From positions 1,380,811-1,444,810 of the forward strand of contig NZ_CP132359.1 in NCBI RefSeq assembly GCF_030758975.1: a stretch of DNA of 64,000 nucleotides, read 5' to 3'. The DNA is from Bosea beijingensis (GTDB lineage: Bacteria; Pseudomonadota; Alphaproteobacteria; Rhizobiales; Beijerinckiaceae). Shown one piece after another: positions 55,059 to 64,000 of this stretch. Position 1 is the first letter of the stretch, and each line of letters starts with the position of its first letter. Below the pieces are notes generated by a model. It was not told where the DNA came from and made no database searches. It saw only the letters and a program-made list of their open reading frames with translations. The position numbers were made by a program, and so were the translations under genes.

Positions 55059-56246
55059 TCAGGCCCTCAGCGGCACGACGGAGCCGGTCGCGGCGCCGGG
55101 GCCGCGCGGCTCGATGCGCTCGCCATCGGCGGCGAAGACATGGGCGGCGGTCTCGTCGAAGCCGAGCGTGACCTCGGCGGCCTCGTTCACCCCGGCGGCT
55201 GCGGCGGGTGTCGCGCGCATCGTCACGCCCGCGGCATCGCGCCCGGCGAGATCGAAATGCAGGATGTACTCGGAGCCGAGATTCTCCTTGCGCCGCAGGC
55301 GTGCCGAGAACCAGGCCCGGCCGCTGCCGCCGGGCTCGCCCTGGATGAGCGAAAGCCCTTCCGAACGAATGCCCAGCGTCACCGCTTGTCCCTGCGCGAG
55401 GGGCACGGCGAGCGCCAACGGTCGGCCGAAGAGTTCGAGGCGTCCACCCTGCGCGACCGTCGCCGGCAGCAGGTTGATCGCCGGGCTGCCGATGAATTGC
55501 GCGACCTTCAGCGAGGCGGGCTTCTCGTAGAGCTGCGAGGGCGTGCCGAGCTGCAGCACGGACCCGGAATCCATCATCGCGACGCGGTCCGACATCGTCA
55601 TCGCCTCGACCTGGTCGTGCGTGACATAGATGAAGGTCGCGCCGAGGCGCTTGTGCAGCTCGGCCAGCTCCGTGCGCATATGGACGCGCAGCTTGGCGTC
55701 GAGATTCGAGAGCGGTTCGTCCATCAGGAAGACGTCCGGGTTGCGCACCATGGCTCGCCCGAGCGCGACGCGCTGGCGCTGCCCACCCGAGAGCTGGGCC
55801 GGTTTGCGCGCCAGCAGATGGTCGAGCTGGAGCTGCGCCGCGACGGCAGCGACATCGGCCTCGATGCCTCGCATCACCGTCCTGCGCTGGGCGGAAAGCT
55901 GCCGCAGCAGCGGCAGGCGCTGCCAGAGCTTGAGCCGCGACATCGTCAGCGGCAGGGCGATGTTCGCGCCGACGCTCATATGCGGATAGAGCGCATAGGA
56001 CTGGAAGACCATGGCGACGCGGCGCTCATGCGGGCGCAGATGGTCGACGCCGCTGCCGCCGATCGCGACACTGCCGCCATCCTGATGCTCCAGGCCGGCA
56101 ATGATCCGGATCAGCGTCGATTTCCCGCAGCCGGACGGGCCGACCAGCGTCAGGAACTCGCCATCGGCGATATCGAGATCGACGCCGCCCAGCACCTTCG
56201 TCGGTCCGAAGGATTTGGCGATCGAGGAGAGTGTGACCTTGGCCAT
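55059..56246 (-). CDS. ABC importer ATPase (MalK/UgpC type)
   Basis: 395 residues. Walker A GPSGCGKST (36-44), signature LSGGQRQR (152-159), Walker B VFLMDEP (172-178), then a C-terminal regulatory OB domain. Compared with MalK it has an extra helical stretch of about 23 residues at 106-128 (KLWQRLPLLRQLSAQRR). It is the only such ATPase in the window, although three importers of this class are present; sharing is possible, as with MsmX-type ATPases. Confidence 0.92.
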   Translation of the reverse strand: MAKVTLSSIAKSFGPTKVLGGVDLDIADGEFLTLVGPSGCGKSTLIRIIAGLEHQDGGSVAIGGSGVDHLRPHERRVAMVFQSYALYPHMSVGANIALPLTMSRLKLWQRLPLLRQLSAQRRTVMRGIEADVAAVAAQLQLDHLLARKPAQLSGGQRQRVALGRAMVRNPDVFLMDEPLSNLDAKLRVHMRTELAELHKRLGATFIYVTHDQVEAMTMSDRVAMMDSGSVLQLGTPSQLYEKPASLKVAQFIGSPAINLLPATVAQGGRLELFGRPLALAVPLAQGQAVTLGIRSEGLSLIQGEPGGSGRAWFSARLRRKENLGSEYILHFDLAGRDAAGVTMRATPAAAAGVNEAAEVTLGFDETAAHVFAADGERIEPRGPGAATGSVVPLRA

Positions 56247-56326
56247 GGCTTCGCCTTTCTGCGGCCCTGCGGGCTCATCGTTGGGCGTGTTTCGGCCCGG
56301 CGCCCGCTGGCGGCCGGGAAGGCGTT

Positions 56327-57148
56327 TCAGGCGGCGTGCGGCGGGTAGACCTCGTGGATCACGTCGTCGATCCAGAGCGTCTTCAGCGCGGGTATCTCGT
56401 GGATTTCGGCCGTGAATTCCCGTCCGTCGAAGGTGTAGGAGACGGCACCGAGCGTGGTCGTTCCGGCCATGCCCGGCTGCAATTCGGGGCCGACGACGAA
56501 ACCGGAGGAGGGCCCCCAGATATAGCGCGTGCCGGCGATCGTGAAGTCATGCGCGCGGTGCAGGTGGCCGCTGGCGACGAAGGCGACCTCGTGGCGGCTG
56601 ATGAGATCGAGCAGATGCGCGCGGGGCCGCGGCGGCACGCTCCAGTAGCCCATGTCGCCCTCGTCGGGCGCCTGGACGAAAAGCGGGCGGTGCAGGAACC
56701 AGCCGAGGCGGCGGCGCTGCGCCTCCGCGATCTGCTGGTCGAGCCAGGCGAGCTGGCGCTTTTCCTCGGCCTCGTCGCTGCCGAAGAGCATCGAATTGAG
56801 GCCGATCAAGCGCCAGTCCTCGAGGTCATGGACCCAGAAGTCTTCGCCGAGATGCTGGCGCCAGCGCACGAGGCGGGCATCGTTCACCGGCTGGTGCGGA
56901 TGATAGGCTTCGCCGACATCGTGATTGCCGGGGATGCTGAGCACGGGCCTGCCCAGCGCGTCGAGCAAAGTCCGGCAATGGCGCATGTCCTCGTCGATAT
57001 CCGCACCATCGACCGTGACGTCGCCGGTATGGATGACGAGGTCCGGCGCCTGTGCGCGGAGCCACTCGGTCAGCGGAGCCCAATTGTCGGCGAAATGCCG
57101 CTTGGTCGGACTCAGATGCGTGTCGGAAATCTGCACGATACGCTGCAT
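56327..57148 (-). CDS. Metallophosphoesterase (second GpdQ/CpdA-like enzyme)
   Basis: 273 residues. Metal ligands visible: Asp9, His11 (QISDTHLSP), Asp43 (HTGDVTVDG), Asn75-His76 (IPGNHDVGE), a middle His (WFLHRPLF) and a GHLH pair (SGHLHRAHDF). GGAGGGGAC precedes ATG 57148. It heads the ABC operon 57148-51897 and so probably acts on the imported compound. Substrate unknown; a phosphodiester fits. Confidence 0.88.
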   Translation of the reverse strand: MQRIVQISDTHLSPTKRHFADNWAPLTEWLRAQAPDLVIHTGDVTVDGADIDEDMRHCRTLLDALGRPVLSIPGNHDVGEAYHPHQPVNDARLVRWRQHLGEDFWVHDLEDWRLIGLNSMLFGSDEAEEKRQLAWLDQQIAEAQRRRLGWFLHRPLFVQAPDEGDMGYWSVPPRPRAHLLDLISRHEVAFVASGHLHRAHDFTIAGTRYIWGPSSGFVVGPELQPGMAGTTTLGAVSYTFDGREFTAEIHEIPALKTLWIDDVIHEVYPPHAA

Positions 57149-57228
57149 GTCCCCTCCGGAATTCGCCACTTCTTCGGGCGACCGTCTCATCCCGGAGCGA
57201 GCGCCGGGCAGCGGCTTTGCCTTGGACC

Positions 57229-57260
57229 ATACAAATGAATGTTTGATGACACAATTGTAT
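57229..57260. promoter_or_regulatory. Operator-like inverted repeat before the metallophosphoesterase operon
   Basis: ATACAAATG (57229) and CAATTGTAT (57252) match in 8 of 9 positions across a 14-base spacer, in an AT-rich island 81 bp before the start codon. Confidence 0.45.
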
Positions 57261-57304
57261 TTTAAGCGTTCTTTCACCTCGCTGCGGTCGAAAACTGTTG
57301 CCGG

Positions 57305-58033
57305 CTAGAGATCCGTACTCTGCGGCAGGATCACGAGGTCGCGGATCGTGACATTGCGCGGGCGGGTCAGCATGAAATGCACGGCCTCCGCCACCTCTTC
57401 CGCCTCGATCAGGCCGCCGCGAGCGCGCTCGGCGTCGAGCTTCTCCTTTGGCCAGTCGGCAATCAGGGCGGTCACCACCGGGCCGGGCAGCACGGCACCG
57501 ACGCGCAGGCCATGCGGGATGACCTGCCGGCGCAAGGTGTGGACGAAGGCCTGAACCGCATGTTTCGAGGCGGTGTAGACCGGCTCCCAGACCACCGGGA
57601 CGATGCCGGCGACCGAGCTGGTGACGAGGATGTCCCCGGTCTTGCGCGCGATCATATGCGGCAGCACGGCATGGATGCTGCGGAAGACCGCGTTGACGTT
57701 GAGGTTGAGCATGCGGTCCCAGGCATCGGGATCGCCTTCGCTCACCGGCCCGCCGACATAAGAGCCGGCATTGGCATGGAAGATCTCGAGCGGGCCGGCC
57801 TTGTCGAGGATCGCCGGCAGCATGCCGGCGACGGAGACGGGATCGGTGAGGTCGACGACGAGCGGGATGGCCGCACCACCGAGCGGTTCGCAGGCCTTCG
57901 CGAGCGCTTCGCCGTCGCGATCGACCAGGACGACGCGCGCGCCGGCTGCGAGCAGGCGCTTCGCGCAGGCGAGGCCGATTCCCGAGGCCGCGCCGGTGAT
58001 CGCGGCGGTCTTTCCGGTCAGGTCCTGGGTCAC
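57305..58033 (-). CDS. SDR family polyol dehydrogenase, ribitol 2-dehydrogenase-like
   Basis: 242 residues from a GTG at 58033 that forms GTGA with the kinase stop. Cofactor motif TGAASGIG (13-20), NAG (88-90), catalytic Ser139/140, Tyr153 and Lys157 (YTASK). Sequence style (DIFHANAG-like [34 protein letters not shown]) recalls rhizobial ribitol dehydrogenases, which make D-ribulose. The coupled upstream gene is a ribulokinase-like enzyme, the logical next step. Confidence 0.87.
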   Translation of the reverse strand: MTQDLTGKTAAITGAASGIGLACAKRLLAAGARVVLVDRDGEALAKACEPLGGAAIPLVVDLTDPVSVAGMLPAILDKAGPLEIFHANAGSYVGGPVSEGDPDAWDRMLNLNVNAVFRSIHAVLPHMIARKTGDILVTSSVAGIVPVVWEPVYTASKHAVQAFVHTLRRQVIPHGLRVGAVLPGPVVTALIADWPKEKLDAERARGGLIEAEEVAEAVHFMLTRPRNVTIRDLVILPQSTDL

Positions 58034-59685
58034 GTCGAGGTCTCCGATAGAGCGTGATGGCGCGGGGGGCGCATGAGCGCACGAGCCGTGCGGGCCGCGG
58101 CTTGCAATGTCTCGAAGGCAGCAAGGCGATTTGCGTGCAACTCGGCGATCTCGCCACCGGCCGGAGTGAAGACGGCGGCGCCGGGCGCCATCTCGGTCAT
58201 GGCCTCGCCGAGGCCGGGGAAGGCTTTCGCGGCCGTCGCCCCGAGCATGGCCGAGCCGAGCAGAACCGGGTCGACATCGTCGGGGGCGAGCAACGGCAAT
58301 CCCGAGCAGTCCGCCAGCAATTGCCGGATCAGGGGATGGCGCCCGGCGCCGCCGCTGAGCACGATCGCGTCGATCGTGGCGCCCTTCGCTCGGCTGGCCT
58401 CGATGATCTGGCGCAGGCCGTAGCCGATACCGGTCAGGCCCGCGACATAGAGCGCGGCGAGATGGTCGAGATCGCGCTCCATGCCGAGCCCCGCGATCAC
58501 GGCGCGCGCCTGCGGATCGGCATGGGGCGAGCGGTTGCCGAGGAAATCCGGCACGACGATGATCTCGCCGGCGAGGCGGGCCGCTTCCGACGGCGTGGCG
58601 ACATGCCGGGCTGCCTGTGTCGCGAGCCAGTTCGGCAATGACAGCCCTTCGGCTTCGGCAAGGCGCTGCGCCTCGGGCGCCGCCGGGTGGAAGCCGATAA
58701 GCTGCTCGATGGCGGCACCGGCACCGGATTGCCCGCCCTCGCTGAGCCAGAGACCGGGCGCCATCGCCGAGAAATACGGGCCCCAGATGCCGGGAATGAA
58801 GACCGGTTCGGCACTGCTCGCCATGGTGCAGGCCGAGGTGCCGAAGACATAGGCCATGCGGGTCAGCGCCGAGCCGTGCGGGGAGCGCACGCCGACCGAG
58901 CCGACACCGCCGGCATGGGCATCGATCAATCCGGCGGCGACGCACGTGCCGGGCTTCAGGCCAAGCTCGGCCGCCGCCTGCTCAGTGAGACCACCGCCGA
59001 GGGCCGTACCGCCCGGAACGATCTCGGTGCCGATGCGGTCGAAATTGCCATCGGCGAGATCGTCGAGGCCGATCTGGCGAAAATAGCTCGCGTCCCAGCG
59101 CGCTTCATGGGCGAGATAGGTCCATTTGCAGGTGACCGTGCAGGTCGAGCGCGCGAGCGAGCCGGTCGCGCGCCAGGTCAGGAAATCCGGCAGATCGAAG
59201 AATTGCCAGGCCGCGTCATAGGTCGCCGGCAGGTTCTCCTTGAGCCAGAGCAGCTTCGGCGTCTCCATCTCCGGCGAGATCGTGTCGCCGACATAGGCGA
59301 GGACCGGATGCCTGGTCGCGTTGATGCGCTCCGTCTGGTCGAGCGCGCGATGGTCCATCCAGACGATGATGTCGCGGGTGGCGTCGCCATGCGGCCCGAC
59401 GGGGACGGGTTTCCCGCCGGGGCCGAGCACGACCAGCGAGCAGGTCGCGTCGAAGCCGAGACCGGCGATGTCGTCCGGCCTGAGCTCAGCCTGATCCATC
59501 GCCTCTCGGACGCTGACACAGACCGCATGCCAGATATTCGCGCTCGACTGCTCGGCGATGTCAGGCCCGTCGCGCCAGAGCGCGATATCGCGCTTCGCCG
59601 TCGCGAGCATGCGCCCGGCCTTGTCGAAGATGCCGGCCCGGGCGCTGCCGGTGCCGACATCGATGCCGATGAAATGGCCGGCCAT
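58030..59685 (-). CDS. FGGY carbohydrate kinase, D-ribulokinase-like
   Basis: 551 residues. N-terminal [42 protein letters not shown] and C-terminal [15 protein letters not shown] are typical of the ribulokinase (FGGY/YDR109-like) branch rather than of glycerol or xylulose kinases. Expected reaction is D-ribulose to D-ribulose-5-phosphate. One base after the FAD oxidoreductase gene, and coupled to the SDR. Confidence 0.87.
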   Translation of the reverse strand: MAGHFIGIDVGTGSARAGIFDKAGRMLATAKRDIALWRDGPDIAEQSSANIWHAVCVSVREAMDQAELRPDDIAGLGFDATCSLVVLGPGGKPVPVGPHGDATRDIIVWMDHRALDQTERINATRHPVLAYVGDTISPEMETPKLLWLKENLPATYDAAWQFFDLPDFLTWRATGSLARSTCTVTCKWTYLAHEARWDASYFRQIGLDDLADGNFDRIGTEIVPGGTALGGGLTEQAAAELGLKPGTCVAAGLIDAHAGGVGSVGVRSPHGSALTRMAYVFGTSACTMASSAEPVFIPGIWGPYFSAMAPGLWLSEGGQSGAGAAIEQLIGFHPAAPEAQRLAEAEGLSLPNWLATQAARHVATPSEAARLAGEIIVVPDFLGNRSPHADPQARAVIAGLGMERDLDHLAALYVAGLTGIGYGLRQIIEASRAKGATIDAIVLSGGAGRHPLIRQLLADCSGLPLLAPDDVDPVLLGSAMLGATAAKAFPGLGEAMTEMAPGAAVFTPAGGEIAELHANRLAAFETLQAAARTARALMRPPRHHALSETST

Positions 59686-59686
59686 G

Positions 59687-61126
59687 TCAGGCGGCAGCAC
59701 GGTTCGGCGGCCCGGCGCGGGTGCCGTCCGGGTTGCGCAGGTAGACGCCGCGCTCGAGCTGCTGGCGGCGCAGTTCGCCCACATCGATATCGGCCGGCGG
59801 GCGGTTGCCGCGCACCGAGATCTTGGCGGCGCGGCCGGCGGCTTCGCCCATCGCCATGCAGGTCGCCATCACGCGGATCGCGCCCATCGCCTCATGGGTC
59901 GCGGAGATGCTGCGCCCGGCGACGAGCAGGTTGCCGATCTTCTGCGGCACCAGCGAGCGATAGGGGATGTCGTAGCAGTCGCCGCACCAGATCAGCGTGC
60001 AGCCATCGTCGGAAGGGCGGTGGATGTCGATCGGATAGCTCGCCACCGCGATCGCGTCGTCGAAATGCGTGCAGGCCAGCACGTCCTCCTGCGTCATCAC
60101 ATATTGGCCGCGGATGCGACGCGTCTCGCGGATGCCGAGGAAGGGCGCGGTCTTGGTGAAATAGGCGTTCTCGAAGCCCGGCACGTAATTGACGAGATAG
60201 GTGACGATGTCGTCGATCTGGGCGCGGCCCTCGATCTCGCCCTTGGTCAGACTGCGGGCATCGGTCCCGTCCGTGCCCTTGACGCGGGTCATGTTGATCC
60301 AGACCTCGCCCTTCTTCAGGCCGGTGATGATGATGGTGCGCTCGTTCGGGATCTGCAGGCCGCGCTCGGCCTTGGCCTTGGCCATCAATTCGCGCATTCC
60401 GACGACGATGAACTGGTGGTTCTGGCCGAAATACTCGGCCGGAATGAAGTCGGTGAGATAGGTCCGCGCCGCAGGCGGGGCATTGGCGATGGAAAGGCGC
60501 AGCGCATCGGTGTCGACGCCGGCGAGGCAGAACATCAGCGTCGGCGGCTGCATGCCGCCATGCTCGTTGCCCTTCTCGGTCGGCACGCCGGCGCTGTAGG
60601 CGACGTCCGCGTCGCCGCTGCAATCGATCACGACCTTGGCAAGGATGGCGGTGCGGCCGCTCTTGCTCTCGGTGATGACGCCGCGGATCGTGTCGTTCTC
60701 GACCAAGGCGCCGGCGAAGAAGGTGTAGAACAGCACGTCGACGCCGGCTTCCGTCAGCATCTCCAGCGCGACCGTCTTCACCGCCTCGGGCTCGACCAGC
60801 GTGATGCCCATGTGGAGCGGGCAGGGCCGGTGCTCGCTCGCGCCCTGGCGCTCGCGGCGCAGGCGCTCGATGAATTTCTGCGGCAGGCCTTCGATGATCT
60901 GGTTGCCCTTCTGGCCGAGGAAGCCGAGCACCGGCAGGCCGATCGTCATATTGCCGCCGACGAAGCTGCGGCTCTCGATCAGCCCGACGCGCAGGCCATC
61001 CTCGGCGGCGGCGAGCGCAGCGGTGAGGCCGGATGGGCCGCCGCCGACGACGAGCACGTCATATTCGGCGGAGACGGGGATGGAGCGGGCCGGCTCCTCG
61101 ATGAAGCGGGTCGCGGCGGTCGACAT
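59687..61126 (-). CDS. FAD-dependent oxidoreductase (PF12831-type)
   Basis: 479 residues. Dinucleotide motif YDVLVVGGGPSGLTAALAAA, CSGDADVAYSAG, GRSISATHEAMGAIRVMATCMAMG at the C-terminus. The family is often found with sugar importers, but its substrates are poorly known. Placed between the binding protein and the ribulokinase, it may oxidise the imported sugar or polyol. No signal peptide; cytoplasmic. Confidence 0.85.
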   Translation of the reverse strand: MSTAATRFIEEPARSIPVSAEYDVLVVGGGPSGLTAALAAAEDGLRVGLIESRSFVGGNMTIGLPVLGFLGQKGNQIIEGLPQKFIERLRRERQGASEHRPCPLHMGITLVEPEAVKTVALEMLTEAGVDVLFYTFFAGALVENDTIRGVITESKSGRTAILAKVVIDCSGDADVAYSAGVPTEKGNEHGGMQPPTLMFCLAGVDTDALRLSIANAPPAARTYLTDFIPAEYFGQNHQFIVVGMRELMAKAKAERGLQIPNERTIIITGLKKGEVWINMTRVKGTDGTDARSLTKGEIEGRAQIDDIVTYLVNYVPGFENAYFTKTAPFLGIRETRRIRGQYVMTQEDVLACTHFDDAIAVASYPIDIHRPSDDGCTLIWCGDCYDIPYRSLVPQKIGNLLVAGRSISATHEAMGAIRVMATCMAMGEAAGRAAKISVRGNRPPADIDVGELRRQQLERGVYLRNPDGTRAGPPNRAAA

Positions 61127-61199
61127 GGCGGAGATCCTTCAGGTGCAACGAATGGAGCGAGCGCCTGCGCGGCCGGGTGCCCGCAGGTCGAAAGAGTGA

Positions 61200-62495
61200 T
61201 CAGGCCGGCATCATTGGTTTGACGCGCTCGATGATCGCGGAGACCGCGTCCTTGACCGGCTTGCGGCCGATCACGGCGAGCTGAACCTCCTCGAGGAAGG
61301 TCGCCTGGGCGCGGGCGGCTTCGGGGAAGGGCGGGAAGGCGCCCCGCGCCGTCGCCAATACCTTGGCCTCGACGGCGGCGAGCGGGTTCTTCGCTTTGAG
61401 CCCTTCATCGGCATAGGAGGAGACGCGGACCGGGCCGTTGCCGTTGATCGCCATGCCGAGCGTCACGCGCTTGCTGGAGACCTCCTTGATGAAGCTCCAG
61501 GCCATTGCCTTGTCCTTGGCGTTCTTGGGGATCGACATCGCCCAGGCCTCGACGACGGAAGCCATCGGCATCTTGCCCTCGATCGCCTTTGAGCCGGGGA
61601 AGGGCACGGCCTTGATCTTGCCGGGGAACTTGCTCTGCTCGGCATTGTTGAGCTGCGCGCCCCGCGCGAAGGGCAGAACGGTGAAGGCGGCACGGCCCTG
61701 CTGCAGCCATGTCACCTGGTCGTCGTTCTTGGTCGTGGCGTAGCTGCGGGGCAGGCTGCCGGCCTCGAACATGCCACGCAGTGCGCTGAGCCCTTGCTCC
61801 AGCGCCTCGCGGTTCGGCACGAGCTTGAGATCGGGGCTGATGAAGTCGCCGCCATAGGCGCGGGCGAACATCACCGGGAAGACGGCGAGGTCGCTCGCCA
61901 GCACCATACCGGTCACCGGCGTGCCGGCCTTGGAGGTGAAAGTCGTCTTCTTCGCCTGCTCGATCAGCTCTTCCAGCGTCGCCGGCGGGGCGGAGATGCC
62001 GGCCTCCTCCAGCAGCGCCTCGTTGTAGAACAGGCCTTGCGTCGCGTGGCGCACGGGAATTCCGATCAGCTTGCCGTCGACCGTCATGCCCTGGACGAGG
62101 CCCGGCGCGATATCGCCGAAATCTTCGATCGCGTCCTTATCCTGATACGGGCCGAGCGGCTCGAACAAGGCGGCGATCTGCGAGGTTGGACGATTGTCGA
62201 TGAGATAGCCGACGCCGTACTCGGTTTCCTTCAGGCTGGCTTCGCGGAAGAGCCGGTCTTGCAACGGGTTAGAGTCGAAGGTGGTGAAGGCGATCTCGGC
62301 GTCGTTGGCCTTGCGCCAGCCCGCCATCAGGTCGCCGTCGCCGCTGCCGAGCACGGTCTGGTGGACCTTGTGACTGAGCACGTTCAGCGTCTTGCCGGCG
62401 GCGCGCGCTGTGCCAACGGTGAAGGCGGCGGCGACACCGGCGGAGCCGGCGATGAAGGCACGGCGGGTAAGCTTGGTCTTAGGCTTGTTCGGCAT
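61200..62495 (-). CDS. ABC transporter substrate-binding protein with Tat leader
   Basis: 431 residues. Twin-arginine leader KLTRRAFIAGSAGVAAAF, then a family 1 extracellular solute-binding domain (GLFYNEALLEEAGISAPPAT, AWSFIKEVSSKRVTLGM). Polyol or sugar ligand expected from the operon (FAD oxidoreductase, ribulokinase, ribitol-type SDR downstream). Confidence 0.88.
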   Translation of the reverse strand: MPNKPKTKLTRRAFIAGSAGVAAAFTVGTARAAGKTLNVLSHKVHQTVLGSGDGDLMAGWRKANDAEIAFTTFDSNPLQDRLFREASLKETEYGVGYLIDNRPTSQIAALFEPLGPYQDKDAIEDFGDIAPGLVQGMTVDGKLIGIPVRHATQGLFYNEALLEEAGISAPPATLEELIEQAKKTTFTSKAGTPVTGMVLASDLAVFPVMFARAYGGDFISPDLKLVPNREALEQGLSALRGMFEAGSLPRSYATTKNDDQVTWLQQGRAAFTVLPFARGAQLNNAEQSKFPGKIKAVPFPGSKAIEGKMPMASVVEAWAMSIPKNAKDKAMAWSFIKEVSSKRVTLGMAINGNGPVRVSSYADEGLKAKNPLAAVEAKVLATARGAFPPFPEAARAQATFLEEVQLAVIGRKPVKDAVSAIIERVKPMMPA

Positions 62496-62520
62496 GTTCT
62501 TCCTCCCTCTTTTTGGTTGG

Positions 62521-63354
62521 CTATCCCTTCGTCGAACCGGCGGTGAGGCCGGCCACGAGGTAGCGGTTCATGAAGACGACGAAGAGAAGGACGGGCACGA
62601 GCTGCACCGTCGCGGCGGCGAAGAGGATCCCCCAGTCGACCCCGTCGATGGAGCCGATCATCTCGGAGATCACGAGCGGGGCGGTTTTCGCCTTGGTCGC
62701 GGTGAAGATGAAGGCGAAGAGGAACTCGTTCCAGGAGAAGACGATCACGAAGACCGAGACCGCGAGCACGCCGGGCATCGCCAGCGGCGCGATGACCTTG
62801 CGCAGGATGGTCATGCGGCTTGCGCCATCCATCGCGGCGGCTTCGTCGAGCTCGCGCGGGATCTGGTCCATGAAGGTGCGCATGAGCACGGTGCCGAGCG
62901 AGACGAAGAAGGTCGCGTAGAGCAGGATCAGCACGAGATGCGTATCGCTGAGCCCGAGCCAGTTCACGATCGGGAAAAGCGGCAGGGTCACCACGATCGG
63001 CGGGATCAGGCGGACGATGATGAGCCCGAGCAGGCTTGCGCCGAGCCAACGCCCGGAATTGCGCGAATAGACATAGCCGGCGCAGGCGCTGGCGACGATG
63101 GCGAGCAGGGTCGCGCCGACCGTGATCAGCAGGCTGTTGAGCAGCCCCTCGAAGAACACGCCCCACGAGCGCCAGAGCGCGGCGTAGTGCTTGAAGGTCG
63201 GGGTGAACAGCCATTTCGGCGGCATCGCGAAGATGTCCTGGCCGGGCTTCAGCGAGGACATCGCGATGAACAGGATCGGGAACAGCGACCAGAACAGGAT
63301 CGCCGCGACGGCGAGCGCCTTGCCCAGCCCGATCAGAAGCCGCTCAGTGCGCAT
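62521..63354 (-). CDS. ABC permease (MalG type)
   Basis: 277 residues from ATG 63354 (MRTERLLIG), overlapping the upstream permease by 11 bp. Six membrane segments; EAA loop ELDEAAAMDGASRMTILRKV; ends RYLVAGLTAGSTKG. Partner of the Tat-exported binding protein. Confidence 0.9.
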   Translation of the reverse strand: MRTERLLIGLGKALAVAAILFWSLFPILFIAMSSLKPGQDIFAMPPKWLFTPTFKHYAALWRSWGVFFEGLLNSLLITVGATLLAIVASACAGYVYSRNSGRWLGASLLGLIIVRLIPPIVVTLPLFPIVNWLGLSDTHLVLILLYATFFVSLGTVLMRTFMDQIPRELDEAAAMDGASRMTILRKVIAPLAMPGVLAVSVFVIVFSWNEFLFAFIFTATKAKTAPLVISEMIGSIDGVDWGILFAAATVQLVPVLLFVVFMNRYLVAGLTAGSTKG

Positions 63355-64000
63355 GAGAGACGCCTCCACGCCTGAGCAGGAAGACATAGGCGCCTGCCAG
63401 CAGCAGCGAGGCCAGCACCATGATCCAGGCGGTCGCCGCGGCCGGGCCGAAGGCGTTGAAGCTGAAGGCCTCCTGATAGAGGTAGATCGCCACCACCTCG
63501 GTCGAGCGCGCCGGGCCGCCTTTGGTCAGGAGCCAGGCCTCCGAGAACAGGCGGAAGGCGAAGATGTAGCGGAACAGCAGCGCGATCAGCATGGCTGGCG
63601 CAAGCAGCGGCAGCGTCACCTGCCGGAAAGCCTGCCAGCGCGTCGCGCCGTCGATCCGGGAGGCTTCGTAGAGCTCGGCGGGAATGGCGAGGCGGGCCGC
63701 ATAGACGATGACGAAGGTGAAGGGCAGGTGCAGCCAGATCGTCAAAAGGCCGATCAGGACCATCGCGTGCGACGGCTCGAAGGACCAGTCGAGCGTCGGC
63801 AGGCCGAGCGTGCGCAGCGTCAGTGTGATCGGCCCCGCATCGGGATCGAACAGGAAGCGCCACATCACCACGGCGGTGACCTCGCTGACCGCATAGGGCG
63901 CAAGCACCGCGACGAGCAGGAAACGACGGAAGGGCAGGCCGCTGGCGAAGAGCAGCGCCATGCCGAGCCCGACGGCGAGTTCCAGATGCACGGCCACCAC
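63344..64000 (-). CDS. ABC permease (MalF type), C-terminal 218 residues (runs off right edge)
   Basis: The frame is open at the window edge. EAA loop ELYEASRIDGATRWQAFRQV and TKGGPARSTEVVAIYLYQEA identify a MalF-type sugar permease. It overlaps the MalG-type gene. The N-terminal segments and any ATPase would lie beyond 64000. Confidence 0.9.
   Translation of the reverse strand: MVAVHLELAVGLGMALLFASGLPFRRFLLVAVLAPYAVSEVTAVVMWRFLFDPDAGPITLTLRTLGLPTLDWSFEPSHAMVLIGLLTIWLHLPFTFVIVYAARLAIPAELYEASRIDGATRWQAFRQVTLPLLAPAMLIALLFRYIFAFRLFSEAWLLTKGGPARSTEVVAIYLYQEAFSFNAFGPAAATAWIMVLASLLLAGAYVFLLRRGGVSHAH

Overview
The window looks like a chromosomal segment of a GC-rich alphaproteobacterium of the order Hyphomicrobiales. 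Supporting signs are the tig-clpP-clpX-lon order, the rnr-DUF983-NUDIX-rpmG order, many rhizobial-type ABC importers and characteristic palindromic intergenic repeats. Bosea or a close relative is my guess from gene content; no marker here proves it.

Layout. 1-2.3 kb: the start of a malonyl-CoA decarboxylase gene that runs off the left edge, and an OtnK-type sugar-acid kinase. 2.6-8.5 kb (+): an oligopeptide ABC importer (binding protein and two permeases, no ATPases), a gamma-glutamyltransferase-like enzyme and a DUF1028 protein. 8.6-9.3 kb: a free-standing spike-like beta-solenoid protein. 9.4-13.7 kb (-): a D-amino-acid / N-acyl / N-carbamoyl amino acid salvage operon (D-threonine-aldolase-like enzyme, RidA, acetyltransferase, amidohydrolase, D-carbamoylase). 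It is followed by a deletion scar in which the ends of two different ABC transporter genes meet tail to tail. 14.3-38.8 kb is mostly housekeeping: periplasmic glycerophosphodiesterase, RsmB-type rRNA methyltransferase, GMP synthase, L33, NUDIX, DUF983, RNase R, 6-phosphogluconate dehydrogenase and gluconokinase, a multicopper-oxidase fold protein that has lost its copper ligands, tRNA-Leu, trigger factor, ClpP, ClpX, Lon, tRNA-Val and tRNA-Asp. Several small genes and one unusual micro-ORF lie between.

39-64 kb, starting directly after tRNA-Asp, is an accessory catabolic region written almost wholly on the minus strand. It holds three carbohydrate/glycerophosphodiester-type ABC importers but only one ATPase. 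It also holds two GpdQ-like metallophosphodiesterases, a GDPD-type phosphodiesterase, an inositol-monophosphatase-family and a HAD phosphatase, three polyol dehydrogenases (mannitol/arabitol type, zinc sorbitol type, ribitol SDR type), xylulokinase, a ribulokinase-like FGGY kinase, an FAD oxidoreductase and two SorC regulators. Read together, these genes could import phosphodiester-linked polyols, cut the diester, remove phosphate, oxidise the polyol to a ketose and phosphorylate it into the pentose phosphate pathway. This reading is inference, and it is my main candidate for an undescribed system.

No CRISPR array, complete insertion sequence, rRNA gene or replication origin was seen.
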